Assembly: GCA_910583935.1 (NCBI GenBank)
Contig: CAJTZM010000012.1
Coordinates: 3,209-67,208 of the forward strand
Length of the DNA: 64,000 nucleotides
Direction: 5' to 3'
From: an uncultured Oscillospiraceae bacterium
GTDB lineage: Bacteria > Bacillota > Clostridia > Oscillospirales > Ruminococcaceae
Numbering within the stretch: the stretch's first letter is position 1; every line of letters begins with the position of its first letter. Of this stretch, positions 43,276 to 52,310 are shown piece by piece. Under the pieces are notes generated by a model. The model searched no databases. It worked only from the letters and a program-made list of their open reading frames with translations, and had not been told where the DNA came from. The position numbers were made by a program, and so were the translations under genes.

Positions 43276-44046
43276 ATGGAGCTCACTTGGCAAACCTTTG
43301 CGATTGTCTGCCCGCTGGTCTTTTTAGGCGGATTTATGGATGCGGTAGCAGGCGGCGGCGGGATTATTACGCTGCCGGCTTATCTGTTTGCCGGCGTTCC
43401 CATCCATATGGCCTATGCCACCAATAAATTCGGCAACAGCTTCGGCACCGCCATCGCCACCTTTAACTACGGCCGCGGCGGTTTTATCCGCTGGAAGCCT
43501 GGATTTGTCTGCGCTGCCATGTCCTTAATTGGCTCCTGGTTCGGCGCAAGGCTGGTTGTGATGCTCTCCCCCCAGGCCCTTCAATTCTGCACCACGATTC
43601 TTCTGCCGGTGATCGCGGTTTTTATGATTCTTAACCGAAACATCGGGAAAAAGGAAAAGACAGAGGTCACCGGGAAAAAGCTGTACCTGCTCAGCGCCGT
43701 TATCGGCCTGGTCATCGGCGCCTACGACGGCTTTTTTGGTCCCGGCACCGGCACATTTATGGTACTGGCTCTTACCTCTTTGCTGGGCTATTCTTTAATC
43801 TGCGCCAGCGGCAACGCCAAGCTGGTGAACCTCGCCTCTAATGTCGGGAGCCTGATTGCCTATATCCTTCATGGAAATGTCCTGTTCCTGCTGGGGATTC
43901 CGGCGGCGGTCTGCTCCATTTTAGGCAACTACATCGGTACCCGGATGGCGATTAAAATCGGCGGAAAATTTATCCGTCCGGTTTTGCTGGCCGCCATGGG
44001 CCTTTTGGTGATCAAGCTGATTTTCGATACCATTTCTTCCCTTTAG
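43276..44046 (+). CDS. TSUP (TauE/SafE) family transporter, full size
   Basis: A 256-residue membrane protein with both TSUP repeats: GGFMDAVAGGGGIITLPAYL near residue 20 and GAYDGFFGPGTGTFMVLAL near residue 155, the two glycine-rich re-entrant motifs. About eight helices. It likely exports sulfite, sulfoacetate or a related small anion. ATG 43276 follows TTGGGGG, a fair ribosome site. It is the third TSUP gene in the window; unlike the pair at 32.9-33.7 kb, the two halves are fused. Confidence 0.88.
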   Translation: MELTWQTFAIVCPLVFLGGFMDAVAGGGGIITLPAYLFAGVPIHMAYATNKFGNSFGTAIATFNYGRGGFIRWKPGFVCAAMSLIGSWFGARLVVMLSPQALQFCTTILLPVIAVFMILNRNIGKKEKTEVTGKKLYLLSAVIGLVIGAYDGFFGPGTGTFMVLALTSLLGYSLICASGNAKLVNLASNVGSLIAYILHGNVLFLLGIPAAVCSILGNYIGTRMAIKIGGKFIRPVLLAAMGLLVIKLIFDTISSL

Positions 44047-44059
44047 CCATTGTAATAAA

Positions 44060-44104
44060 GCAAAAAAGGGACCCGAGGAAAAAATCTTCGGGTCCCTTTT
44101 TTGC
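44060..44104. terminator. Bidirectional terminator, 17-bp perfect stem
   Basis: 44060-44076 pairs perfectly with 44088-44104, with AAAAAA/TTTTTT inside the arms; serves the TSUP gene and the convergent Hpt gene. Confidence 0.92.
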
Positions 44105-44136
44105 TTTTATGGGCGGGCGGCCTGCTGTCCGCCGTT

Positions 44137-44502
44137 TTAAGCCTCCGCTGGATCCAGCAGGCGGATCGCGTCCGCCGTCCGGCGATAGTCCTCTTTTAAG
44201 CGGGCGAAGAGCACGGCGTCTACCTGCTGCATGTCCTGCCCGGGGCGAAGCTGCTCGGTAAAATCTCTGCTGGATTCATATAACCGGGAAAATGCCAAAT
44301 TCTGGCACACGCCCTTCAGCGTGTGAGCTGCACGAAACGCCTCCTCCTGATTTTTGCTTTCCATTGCCTGGCAAAGCGTATCATAGCTGGGATCATCCAA
44401 AAATTTCAGCACAAATTTTCGGATCAGCGCCTCTTTGCGAAGGCGGCCGGACACATCCTCGTAGCTGCCGCCGATGGCTTCATAGCATTCTTGTAGCGTC
44501 AT
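44137..44502 (-). CDS. Hpt domain protein
   Basis: A 121-residue four-helix histidine phosphotransfer protein. The phospho-accepting motif is FRAAHTLKGVCQNL (His at about residue 60). It has no other domain. It starts 45 bp after the upstream REC/HD-GYP/GGDEF gene on the same strand, so it may exchange phosphate with that receiver. No hybrid kinase is adjacent. Confidence 0.9.
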   Translation of the reverse strand: MTLQECYEAIGGSYEDVSGRLRKEALIRKFVLKFLDDPSYDTLCQAMESKNQEEAFRAAHTLKGVCQNLAFSRLYESSRDFTEQLRPGQDMQQVDAVLFARLKEDYRRTADAIRLLDPAEA

Positions 44503-44547
44503 CTCGTTTTCCTCTTTTCTATGGTCTTTTGTTCCGTGAATAACCGC

Positions 44548-46611
44548 TTAATCAATCGACGAGATCACCGAAAGCGTATCCTTGATGGAATCGTCATAGT
44601 ACCGGTAACGCCCCCGGCCGCCCCGTTTCACCGCGTAAAGCGCCTGGTCCGCCCGGTGGAAAAGCACATCGTATTCGTTTTGGCTGTTTTCGGTCTTGGC
44701 AATTCCCATACTCAAAGAGATGGGAAAGCCGTTGAATTCGCCGGTCAGCGTGCGGAAAATACGCTGGATTGCCGCCTCTAAATCCGTTTTGTATTCTAAA
44801 AAGATCAAAAATTCATCACCGCCAACCCGCGCGGCAACGTCCTCTCCGCGGATGCTGCGGCTCAGCTTATCCGCCACATACTGAAGCACCTGATCGCCGA
44901 ATGAATGCCCATAGTTGTCGTTCGCCTGTTTAAAATGATCCAGATCAAAAATCACCAGCGCAAAGTTGCCGTCCGGGCGGTTCTTGAGCCTTTGCTGAAT
45001 ATATTCCTTGGCATAGGTATGGTTCATAAGCCCGGTCAGCAGATCGTGGGAGGCGCGATGCTGCAGATCCGCCATCTGCAAACGCTCCTCATGAATATCC
45101 ACAACCTTGCCGATAGCGCCGGTACACTGGGGATTTTCCTCGCCAAACCACATGGTCCGGCTGATGATCCGGCTCCAGCGCGGGCTGCCGTTAATCTGGA
45201 TTTCACAGTCAAACTGGGTCACTGGACTTTCCGGCGTTGTTTTATGTAGCTTTTCGGTCAGCTGGTGCAGATTGTCCTTTCCGATTACCCCAATGAGAGC
45301 CTCGTCCTCTTCAGGATTCATGATAATCTCGTTTAACCCCAGCTGATGCGTTCCCCAATCGTACACCGATAGCATTGGAGGCTGCGTTGTGTACTCAAAC
45401 TGGATTTCCTGAGACAAGGACGAGAAGAACTGAAACTTGGTCCGCTCGTGCTCTAATAAACGCAATGTGCGTTCCGATACGCCCAATTCCTCATGACGCA
45501 GGATTTCCGCCGTTACATTGTGAATCTCCCGCTGGCTGTGTTGATTGGGAGAATTGACCTGAAGCTCTGAGCGGACGTTCTCTCCAATGGACTGCAGGCA
45601 TTCCAGCAAAATGGGATTAAACACACCGCATTCGCCGTTTACAATCATCTGTATTGCCTTTTCGTGGGAATACGCGTCCTTGTAAACCCGTTTGCTGGTA
45701 AGCGCGTCATACACGTCCGCCAAGGAGACGATCTGCGCCGAAATGGGGATTTCTTCCCCCTTCAGCCCATCCGGGTAGCCCTTTCCATCGTACCTTTCAT
45801 GGTGCCAGCGGCAGATTTGATAGGCGATTTTTACCAGCGGTTCCTCCCCGTAGAAGGGCAGCTCCTCCAGCATAGACGCGCCGATTGCCGCATGGGTCTT
45901 CATTTGCTCATATTCCTCTGGGGTGAACCGCCCCGGCTTGTTGAGAACTTCATCCGGAATGGCAATTTTTCCAATATCGTGCAGCGCGGAGGCCTTTCCA
46001 ATCAGCGAAACATCCGAAGCGCTCAGCCGGTATTGGCCGGTAATCTGGACCAGCTTTTTTAAAAGCATTTCGGTGATTGTCTGAATGTGCAGCACATGCA
46101 GCCCGCTCTCTCCATTGCGGAACTCGACGATGTGGCTGAGAATATTCACCATCAAATCGCTGTTTTTTTCTTTTTCATAGATCTGGTCGGATACCAGGCT
46201 CACCAGCTTTTTCTGTTTAGCATAAAGCATGATGGTATTGAGCACCCGCCGCCGGACAATCAATTCGTCGAACGGACGGCTGACAAAATCGGTTACGCCC
46301 AGCTCGTACGCCCGTTCAATGTAGGAGGGGGAGGTTTCCGCTGAGATCATAATAACCGGTACATCTTCAATCCAGCGATACTGGTTCATCATTGCCAGAA
46401 CCTCAAAGCCATCCATTTCCGGCATAACAATATCTAAAAGAAGAATGGAAAGCTCTACGCTATACTTTTGCAGCATAGTAACCGCCTGTTTACCGTCTAC
46501 TGCCTCGATGATTTCAAAATCCTCTCCCAGCATATCGGCCAGAATGGAACGATTCATCTCCGAGTCGTCGGCAATCAGGACCTTTTGTTTCTTTCTGATT
46601 TTATTTTTCAT
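44548..46611 (-). CDS. Response regulator with HD-GYP, PAS and GGDEF domains (c-di-GMP turnover)
   Basis: A 687-residue multidomain protein. Receiver at about 8-130 with phospho-acceptor Asp in LLLDIVMPEMDG (about D60). HD-GYP phosphodiesterase at about 150-350 with LHDIGK and YDGKGYPDGLKG, all key residues present. A PAS-like segment at about 410-510. GGDEF cyclase at about 525-685 with RVGGDEFLIF and, five residues upstream, RGED, an intact RxxD inhibitory site. So both synthesis and breakdown of cyclic di-GMP look possible from one protein. I start at ATG 46611, seven bases after GGGAG; ATG 46617 abuts the site. Followed by an Hpt gene. Confidence 0.93.
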   Translation of the reverse strand: MKNKIRKKQKVLIADDSEMNRSILADMLGEDFEIIEAVDGKQAVTMLQKYSVELSILLLDIVMPEMDGFEVLAMMNQYRWIEDVPVIMISAETSPSYIERAYELGVTDFVSRPFDELIVRRRVLNTIMLYAKQKKLVSLVSDQIYEKEKNSDLMVNILSHIVEFRNGESGLHVLHIQTITEMLLKKLVQITGQYRLSASDVSLIGKASALHDIGKIAIPDEVLNKPGRFTPEEYEQMKTHAAIGASMLEELPFYGEEPLVKIAYQICRWHHERYDGKGYPDGLKGEEIPISAQIVSLADVYDALTSKRVYKDAYSHEKAIQMIVNGECGVFNPILLECLQSIGENVRSELQVNSPNQHSQREIHNVTAEILRHEELGVSERTLRLLEHERTKFQFFSSLSQEIQFEYTTQPPMLSVYDWGTHQLGLNEIIMNPEEDEALIGVIGKDNLHQLTEKLHKTTPESPVTQFDCEIQINGSPRWSRIISRTMWFGEENPQCTGAIGKVVDIHEERLQMADLQHRASHDLLTGLMNHTYAKEYIQQRLKNRPDGNFALVIFDLDHFKQANDNYGHSFGDQVLQYVADKLSRSIRGEDVAARVGGDEFLIFLEYKTDLEAAIQRIFRTLTGEFNGFPISLSMGIAKTENSQNEYDVLFHRADQALYAVKRGGRGRYRYYDDSIKDTLSVISSID

Positions 46612-46692
46612 AGGCATACTCCCAGAAAAGATTTTTCTTATATATTATCACAATCATACAGGATTTTTTATCGTTTGTCTATGGCATCCGAT

Positions 46693-46731
46693 AAAAAATC
46701 GGCCTTGTGGGCACTCCTCGTGCCCACGGCC
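46693..46731 (-). terminator. Terminator downstream of the DUF4349 gene
   Basis: GGCC-ctt-GTGGGCAC (46701-46714) pairs with GTGCCCAC-GGCC (46720-46731), followed on the minus strand by GATTTTTTATC. Confidence 0.8.
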
Positions 46732-46764
46732 TTATGATCTCTATGCGCCCGCAAAAAGGCGGAT

Positions 46765-46802
46765 ACACAAAAGGATCGCTGAAACCAGCGATCCTTTTGT
46801 GT
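46765..46802. terminator. Second hairpin after the DUF4349 gene, 17-bp perfect stem
   Basis: 46765-46781 pairs perfectly with 46786-46802 around a 4-nt loop, with TTTTGTGT on the minus strand. Together with the hairpin at 46701-46731 it forms a tandem terminator. Confidence 0.75.
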
Positions 46803-46820
46803 ATGGCAGGCAGCGCTTTT

Positions 46821-47816
46821 TTATGGCTTTTTTGACGGAGCTGTTTTCTCCTCGGGCGGCACAAATCTTGCGGACAATTTTTGGGTCTGGCGCTTTTTGG
46901 CGCTGCGCAGGCTAATCCAAACGATCACACCGGCAAAGGCCGCCCAGATCAGCAGATAGGGCAGGTTGACCACAAACCATACAAAGAAATCCACCAAGCC
47001 GGTTTTCAGCCGGTACATTGTATTGGACCAGCCTGCGCCAATGCGCTGCCACACCGACTGATCCGGCACCACTGTCACCCGCTGCACCTCGCGTACCGAC
47101 AGGGTAACCGTGCTGTAATCAATCAGGCTGTCGTAGCGGTTTTTCATAGAATGATAGCTTTCCAGCTGATAGCGCACCTCCGACAGGCGGCTTTCCAGCT
47201 GGATCACCGATTCCAGATCCTGGGCCGATTCCAGCAGCGCCAACAGCCGCTCTTGTTCTGTCGTAAGCGCCTCGATGCGGGCCTGTACGTCCACGTAATC
47301 AAGCGTCACATCCTCGGAGGATTTGTTCGTGTGGGTAACGGTGCACAGCTGCCCTACCTGCCCCAAAAAGCTGTCCAGCCTGTTGCTGGGGATCCGGATC
47401 GTCAAAGAGCCATAACGATTGGACGAATAGGTTATGGCGTTTCCGCTGACCGAGGAACCCTCCAGATACCCGTCATATTCCCGCACCGCCTTTTCAAGTT
47501 CGGACAAAAACGGGTCAAATTCCAGCGTCTCCGCCTCCAGCTCCACCCGCCAGATAATCTTCCGGCCCGCCGGTTCCGCCGCCGGGATCATGAGCCCGGA
47601 GATGGGGGAATCTGTTTCGGATGGAGAAAAGGCCATATCCCCCATTACCGCGTCTTCTGCCGCACCATTCTCCACTACACCGTTTCCCGGTGCGGCCTGG
47701 GGCGGCGCATAATCCTGGGTGTTTGCTTTATCCGTCAAACTGGACGCGCTGCACCCGTTTAGCAGCGTAAGCAGCACGAATATGCATAGAACCGTTATAA
47801 ACCATCTTTTTTTCAT
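46821..47816 (-). CDS. DUF4349 lipoprotein
   Basis: A 331-residue membrane protein of the DUF4349 family. A lipoprotein signal ends in LLNGC (Cys at about 22); a low-complexity linker follows. The DUF4349 domain (about 85-310) has a coiled-coil around ARIEALTTEQERLLALLESAQDLESVIQ (split here for length) and a C-terminal membrane helix (about 285-308) with a basic cytosolic tail. Function unknown. It lies 72 bp after a large ABC permease on the same strand and is probably cotranscribed with the transporter. Confidence 0.85.
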   Translation of the reverse strand: MKKRWFITVLCIFVLLTLLNGCSASSLTDKANTQDYAPPQAAPGNGVVENGAAEDAVMGDMAFSPSETDSPISGLMIPAAEPAGRKIIWRVELEAETLEFDPFLSELEKAVREYDGYLEGSSVSGNAITYSSNRYGSLTIRIPSNRLDSFLGQVGQLCTVTHTNKSSEDVTLDYVDVQARIEALTTEQERLLALLESAQDLESVIQLESRLSEVRYQLESYHSMKNRYDSLIDYSTVTLSVREVQRVTVVPDQSVWQRIGAGWSNTMYRLKTGLVDFFVWFVVNLPYLLIWAAFAGVIVWISLRSAKKRQTQKLSARFVPPEEKTAPSKKP

Positions 47817-47888
47817 AAAAGTCCCTCCTCGTCTGTCTAAAACCGTCCCTTTGTCAAATAAGTGCAGAAATTCCGGGATTTTATTGCA

Positions 47889-50800
47889 TTATTCAATGGA
47901 TTTTAACGATTCCACCATGCTGATTTTTTTGAGCTTAAAATGCATTACCCAATTGACCAGCAGAGAAAACGCCAGCGTTAGCGCGCCGGAAAAGACATAG
48001 CTCATCCATCGAATCGTCCGGCCAAACATCACAATATCCGTTTCCGCCGTCACCACTACATAATGGTGCAGAAAAATTCCCAGGATCAATCCGGTCAGAG
48101 CGCCCAACAGCGTTAAGAAAATGTTTTCTCGGTAGAGGTAGGCCGATACCTCCCGATCGTAAAAGCCCAGCACCTTAATCGTCGCGATTTCCCGCACCCG
48201 CTCGTTGGCGTTGATGTTGGACAGATTATACAAAACCACAAACGCCAACGCCCCGGCGGACACAATCAGCAGCAGCATCACGTAGGTCATGCTGTGGATC
48301 ATATCGCTGAACTGGCTTTTGATCGTTGCGGTATCTGATACGGCCAGTACGCCGTCACAGGCGGTCAGGCGGCGGGAAAGCGCGTCCTGCTCGCCAAGGT
48401 CCGGCGTGTGCAGAATAGACTGCACCATATTGTAGGCGGCGGGCCGGCCAAAGTATTTTTCATAGGCCTGCGGCGTCATGTACAAATAATGGCCGGTGTA
48501 CTGCTCGGCAATCCCGCCCACTGTCACGGTATAGGACCGGTGGTCCGCGTCGGTTATGGTAATCTGCTCCCCCACCTCAATACCGAGAAAACGGGCGGCC
48601 TTTTCGGTCAGGACCACCTCCTCCTTTTCCAGGGACAAGGACTCATGCCCCTTACGGGTGCGCAGGGTGACAAAATCCTCCAGCCGCTGGGGATTTTCCG
48701 GCACAAACAGGTACAGATCATAAGCCTTTTTGCCGGGCGCCTTCAGCTGAAACGATTCCTGCTGGACATACAGGGAATCCTTTACCTGCGGATGAGAAAA
48801 CAGCAGGGATTCGGCCTCCCGGCGCTGGGAATCAGACTGGTCCTGTTCCAGCACGGTAGTCAGGTCATAGTGGTACAGCTGGCCAAACTGGATGCCCACA
48901 ATGTCCCGGATGGCGTCGTACAGGCCAAAGCCGGTCAGCATCAGCGCGCTGCAGCCGGCAATGCCCACCACCGTCATCAGCATCCGCTTTTTGTAGCGGA
49001 ACAAATTCCGAAAGGTCACCTTGTAGCTAAAGGAAAGCCGGCTCCAGAAAAATCCGATTCGCTCCAGCAGAACCCTTTTGCCCGCCTTAGGCGCTTTTGG
49101 CCGCATCAGCAAAGCCGGCTGTTCCGCCAGCTCCCGGCGGCAGCTGAGCAAAACCGTCGCCAAAACCGTTACGGCGGCGGCCAATGTGGACAGGGCCGCA
49201 ACTCCGGCCCGAAACGGCGCCTGGACAGGGATCATGGTATATAAAATGCCATAAGCGTTATAAATGATCGTTGGAAACAGGCGCATCCCCACCAATAAGC
49301 CGGCCAGGCTCCCCGCCACCGTCGCTGTCAGCGCATAGATTAAAAACTTGGCCCCAATCACGCCGGACCGGTAGCCCAGCGCCTTCAAGGTTCCAATCTG
49401 GACCCGCTGCTCCTCCACCATCCGGGTCATGGTGGTCAGGCAGACCAGCGCCGCAACCAGCAGGAAAAACAGCGGGAACACCCGGGCGATGGCGGCAATC
49501 CGGTCAGCGTCGCCGCCAAAATCCGCGTGGCCCGGATAATCGGTGCGGTCCAGCACATACCATTTTGGTGTTTTCAGCGCCTCCAGATCCCTTTTGGCCT
49601 TGTCCAGCTGTTCTCTAGCGCTGGCGATCTCCTGGTCCGACGCCGCTTTTCCCTCCTCCCATTCCCGTTCCCCGTCGGCCAGCTCCTGCCGACTGTCCGA
49701 AAGCTCACGGCCGGCCTTTACAAGCGCCTGCCAGCCCTCTTCCTTCCCGTCGAGAAACGCCTGCTCCTTTTCCGCCAGCTGCGCCCAGCCCTCGTCTAAG
49801 GCTTGGCGGGCTTCTCTCAGCCGGTCGGCAGCGTCATCCAGCTGTCCTCCGGCGGCATCCAGCTGCCGGAGGCCCTCCTCCAGCTGTTTTTTTCCCTCGT
49901 TCAGCTGCGCCCAGCCTGCCTGAAGCTGCTGCTTTTGGGCATCCAGCTCCTGGTTGACCTGCCGGACAGCCGCCAGATGATAGGCGGTCTGCTGAGGCGT
50001 CATGGCCGCCGGGTTGGAAAGATAGTCCGTCAGCGCCCCGGCCCACTCCTGCCCTGCGCCCGACTGGGCCAGAGCCGAAAGCCGGGCCGCCAGCTGGGCG
50101 GTCTGCTCCGGCGCGGCGGACGGATCGTTCAAAACAAAGGCCGCGCTCTCCTCGTCCGGCACCAGTGCGCGGACCTGGTCATACTGCGCCTGGCCCTGGG
50201 TCAGCTGCGCCTGGGTCTCATCCAGAAGCTTCTGGGCGCTTGCCATCTGCGCCTGACCCTCTGCCATTGCCTGATCGTAGGCATCCTGCCCTTTCTCATA
50301 TTCCCGCAGGCCCGATTCGTATGCCCCTTCCCCGTCGTTTAGCTCCTGCCGGCCACTCGAAAGCTGCTTTTGGGCGTCGGCAATTGAATCGTAATAGGCT
50401 TCGGTGGCCTCCGCCAGCTCCTGTTCCCCCTGGCTGAGCCGATCGCGGGCGTCGTCCAGCTCCTGCCGCCCCGCCGCCAATTCCTCCTGCTGGGTCCGAA
50501 CGCCCTCGTCCAGCTCTTTTTGGGCGTCGGCGATTTTTTTTGCCGCTTCGGCCCGTATCTGCTCCAGCCGGATTGCCGCCCGCTTTTCCCCTATCTGCTC
50601 CAGCTGCAGGGCCAGCTCGTCAATCCGGCGTCGGTATTCCTCCGAATAGGAGGAAAGTCCCTCTACCCCCTCTGCAAGCAGGTAGATTTCTGTATAATAA
50701 TCCTCTAAAAAAGCCTCGTTAGGGACCAGAATAAACGCATTGACCTTTCCGCTGCCAAGGGTCGAGGTCCCGCGCCCAATGCTGATATACAAAGGACTCT

Positions 50801-51368
50801 GCACAATTCCCACAATGGTAAAGCGGTCGGCGGAAAGGGTATCGGTCAAATCGGTATCCGACCTGCCGCTGGTCAGGGTGATGCTGTCCCCCAGCTGAAG
50901 GGCAACCCCGAAAATCTCCTTGGCGGCCTCGACCACGCATTCGTCCGGCGCCTGGGGAAAACGCCCCTCCAGCAGAACCGGCAGATTCATCTGGTCCGCG
51001 TCCTCCCCGTCCAGCCGATCAAAATCATAGCCGATGGCCTTAACGACCTCGCTTTCCCCCTGTGTCTCCAGCACCGTATCCACCCAATGGCCGGGCAGCA
51101 CCGCCCGCACCCCTTCGGTGTCCCGCAGGGCCTGCAGGTCCTCATCGGAAAAGCCTATGGTGGAAACAAGCCGAAAATCGCTGAGACGCTGCCGCTCAAA
51201 ATAGGTATCGGCGGTCAGCTTCATATCCGGGCCGGAGGCGGTCAGCCCGGCAAAAAAGCCAACGCCAATAGCCACAATGAGAAAGATGGAAAGAAACCGG
51301 TTTTTGGTTTTGGCGATTTCCCGGAAAATATCCTTGAGCAATACGCCCATCCCGAATTTTTTTACCAT
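47889..51368 (-). CDS. FtsX-type ABC transporter permease with very large coiled-coil domain
   Basis: An 1159-residue permease. One N-terminal helix (about 22-45), a large external region whose middle (about 250-620) is heptad-rich Gln/Glu/Leu/Ala coiled coil with many LxxGxxxL repeats such as QLDEGKKQLEEG-like motifs, a first FtsX core of three helices (about 640-760), then a second MacB/FtsX core near the C-terminus (about 1030-1150). This layout belongs to the lipoprotein-release/peptide-export FtsX families; substrate unknown. ATG 51368 has GGAGG 7 bases upstream and overlaps the ATPase gene by 7 bp. Confidence 0.88.
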   Translation of the reverse strand: MVKKFGMGVLLKDIFREIAKTKNRFLSIFLIVAIGVGFFAGLTASGPDMKLTADTYFERQRLSDFRLVSTIGFSDEDLQALRDTEGVRAVLPGHWVDTVLETQGESEVVKAIGYDFDRLDGEDADQMNLPVLLEGRFPQAPDECVVEAAKEIFGVALQLGDSITLTSGRSDTDLTDTLSADRFTIVGIVQSPLYISIGRGTSTLGSGKVNAFILVPNEAFLEDYYTEIYLLAEGVEGLSSYSEEYRRRIDELALQLEQIGEKRAAIRLEQIRAEAAKKIADAQKELDEGVRTQQEELAAGRQELDDARDRLSQGEQELAEATEAYYDSIADAQKQLSSGRQELNDGEGAYESGLREYEKGQDAYDQAMAEGQAQMASAQKLLDETQAQLTQGQAQYDQVRALVPDEESAAFVLNDPSAAPEQTAQLAARLSALAQSGAGQEWAGALTDYLSNPAAMTPQQTAYHLAAVRQVNQELDAQKQQLQAGWAQLNEGKKQLEEGLRQLDAAGGQLDDAADRLREARQALDEGWAQLAEKEQAFLDGKEEGWQALVKAGRELSDSRQELADGEREWEEGKAASDQEIASAREQLDKAKRDLEALKTPKWYVLDRTDYPGHADFGGDADRIAAIARVFPLFFLLVAALVCLTTMTRMVEEQRVQIGTLKALGYRSGVIGAKFLIYALTATVAGSLAGLLVGMRLFPTIIYNAYGILYTMIPVQAPFRAGVAALSTLAAAVTVLATVLLSCRRELAEQPALLMRPKAPKAGKRVLLERIGFFWSRLSFSYKVTFRNLFRYKKRMLMTVVGIAGCSALMLTGFGLYDAIRDIVGIQFGQLYHYDLTTVLEQDQSDSQRREAESLLFSHPQVKDSLYVQQESFQLKAPGKKAYDLYLFVPENPQRLEDFVTLRTRKGHESLSLEKEEVVLTEKAARFLGIEVGEQITITDADHRSYTVTVGGIAEQYTGHYLYMTPQAYEKYFGRPAAYNMVQSILHTPDLGEQDALSRRLTACDGVLAVSDTATIKSQFSDMIHSMTYVMLLLIVSAGALAFVVLYNLSNINANERVREIATIKVLGFYDREVSAYLYRENIFLTLLGALTGLILGIFLHHYVVVTAETDIVMFGRTIRWMSYVFSGALTLAFSLLVNWVMHFKLKKISMVESLKSIE

Positions 51369-52066
51369 TCAATCGCCTCCACCGGTACAATGTGCGGATT
51401 TTTCTCCATCCGCTCTACCCGCGCGTTTTTCATGCGGATAATCCGGTCCGCCATGGGGGTCAGCGCCGAGTTGTGGGTGATGATGATAACGGTCGTCCCG
51501 CTTTTTCGGCAGGTATCCTGCAAAAGCTTCAGGATGCTTTTACCGGTCAGATAATCCAGTGCGCCGGTGGGCTCGTCGCACAAAAGCAGCTTAGGGCGCT
51601 TAGCCAGCGCCCGGGCAATGGCCACCCGCTGCTGCTCGCCGCCGGAAAGCTGCGCCGGAAAGTTGTTAAGCCTTCCGCCCAGCCCAACCTCTGTCAAAAC
51701 CTGAGCCGCATCCACCGGGTTGTCGCAGATCTGCGAGGCCAGCTCCACATTCTCTTTAGCCGTAAGGTTTTGCACCAGATTATAAAACTGAAAGACAAAT
51801 CCAATGTCAAACCGGCGGTATCCGATCAATTCTTTGGGAGAAAGGCGGCTGATGTTTTGGCCGTCGACCATCACGTCGCCGCTGGTACAGCTGTCCATCC
51901 CGCCCAAAATATTGAGCACAGTGGTCTTTCCCGCACCGGAAGGCCCTACGATCACGCAGAATTCGCCCTTTTGGATCTCAAAATTTACACCGTCCGCCGC
52001 GGTAATCGTTACTTCGCCCATTCGATATTCTTTTTTTACATTTTTTAATTCCACAAACGAAGACAT
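51362..52066 (-). CDS. ABC transporter ATP-binding protein (MacB/LolD class)
   Basis: A 234-residue ATPase. Walker A GPSGAGKTT (about 42-50), Q-loop FVFQFYNL, signature LSGGEQQR, Walker B LLLCDEPTGALD and the H-loop IITH are all present. It energises the overlapping FtsX-type permease. I start at ATG 52066, preceded by AGGAGG; the frame continues upstream without a ribosome site. Confidence 0.94.
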   Translation of the reverse strand: MSSFVELKNVKKEYRMGEVTITAADGVNFEIQKGEFCVIVGPSGAGKTTVLNILGGMDSCTSGDVMVDGQNISRLSPKELIGYRRFDIGFVFQFYNLVQNLTAKENVELASQICDNPVDAAQVLTEVGLGGRLNNFPAQLSGGEQQRVAIARALAKRPKLLLCDEPTGALDYLTGKSILKLLQDTCRKSGTTVIIITHNSALTPMADRIIRMKNARVERMEKNPHIVPVEAIEW

Positions 52067-52197
52067 GCCAAATACCTCCTGCCTGCCAAAAGGGCAGCTT
52101 TCCCGTTCTGCTTTTATTTTACCATATTTACAGCGGTTTTTTCGTCGGCAAGCGGTAAATAATCCGTAAAAAATCAAAGAAAACCGGCAAGCCTGTC

Positions 52198-52253
52198 CGG
52201 TTGACTTTTTTCGCTGTTTTTTTTATAATACAAGGTATTACAAAAGTCAACCG
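52198..52253 (+). promoter_or_regulatory. 12-bp inverted repeat flanking the guaB promoter
   Basis: CGGTTGACTTTT (52198-52209, contains the -35) and AAAAGTCAACCG (52242-52253, just after the predicted start) are perfect inverted repeats 32 bp apart. Candidate operator pair; it does not match the PurR box. Confidence 0.5.
52201..52229 (+). promoter_or_regulatory. guaB promoter
   Basis: TTGACT (52201-52206), 17-bp spacer, TATAAT (52224-52229); leader of about 75 nt. Confidence 0.85.
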
Positions 52254-52310
52254 CAGAAGAAAAAGGATTTTTTTGAGTGCTGTTTTCAGCAGATAGGAGA
52301 TTGGAAAACG

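Noticed and set aside
48408..49244. Plus-strand frame of 278 codons opposite the ABC permease
   Set aside because: No ribosome site; composition is that of a reverse-complement of the permease.
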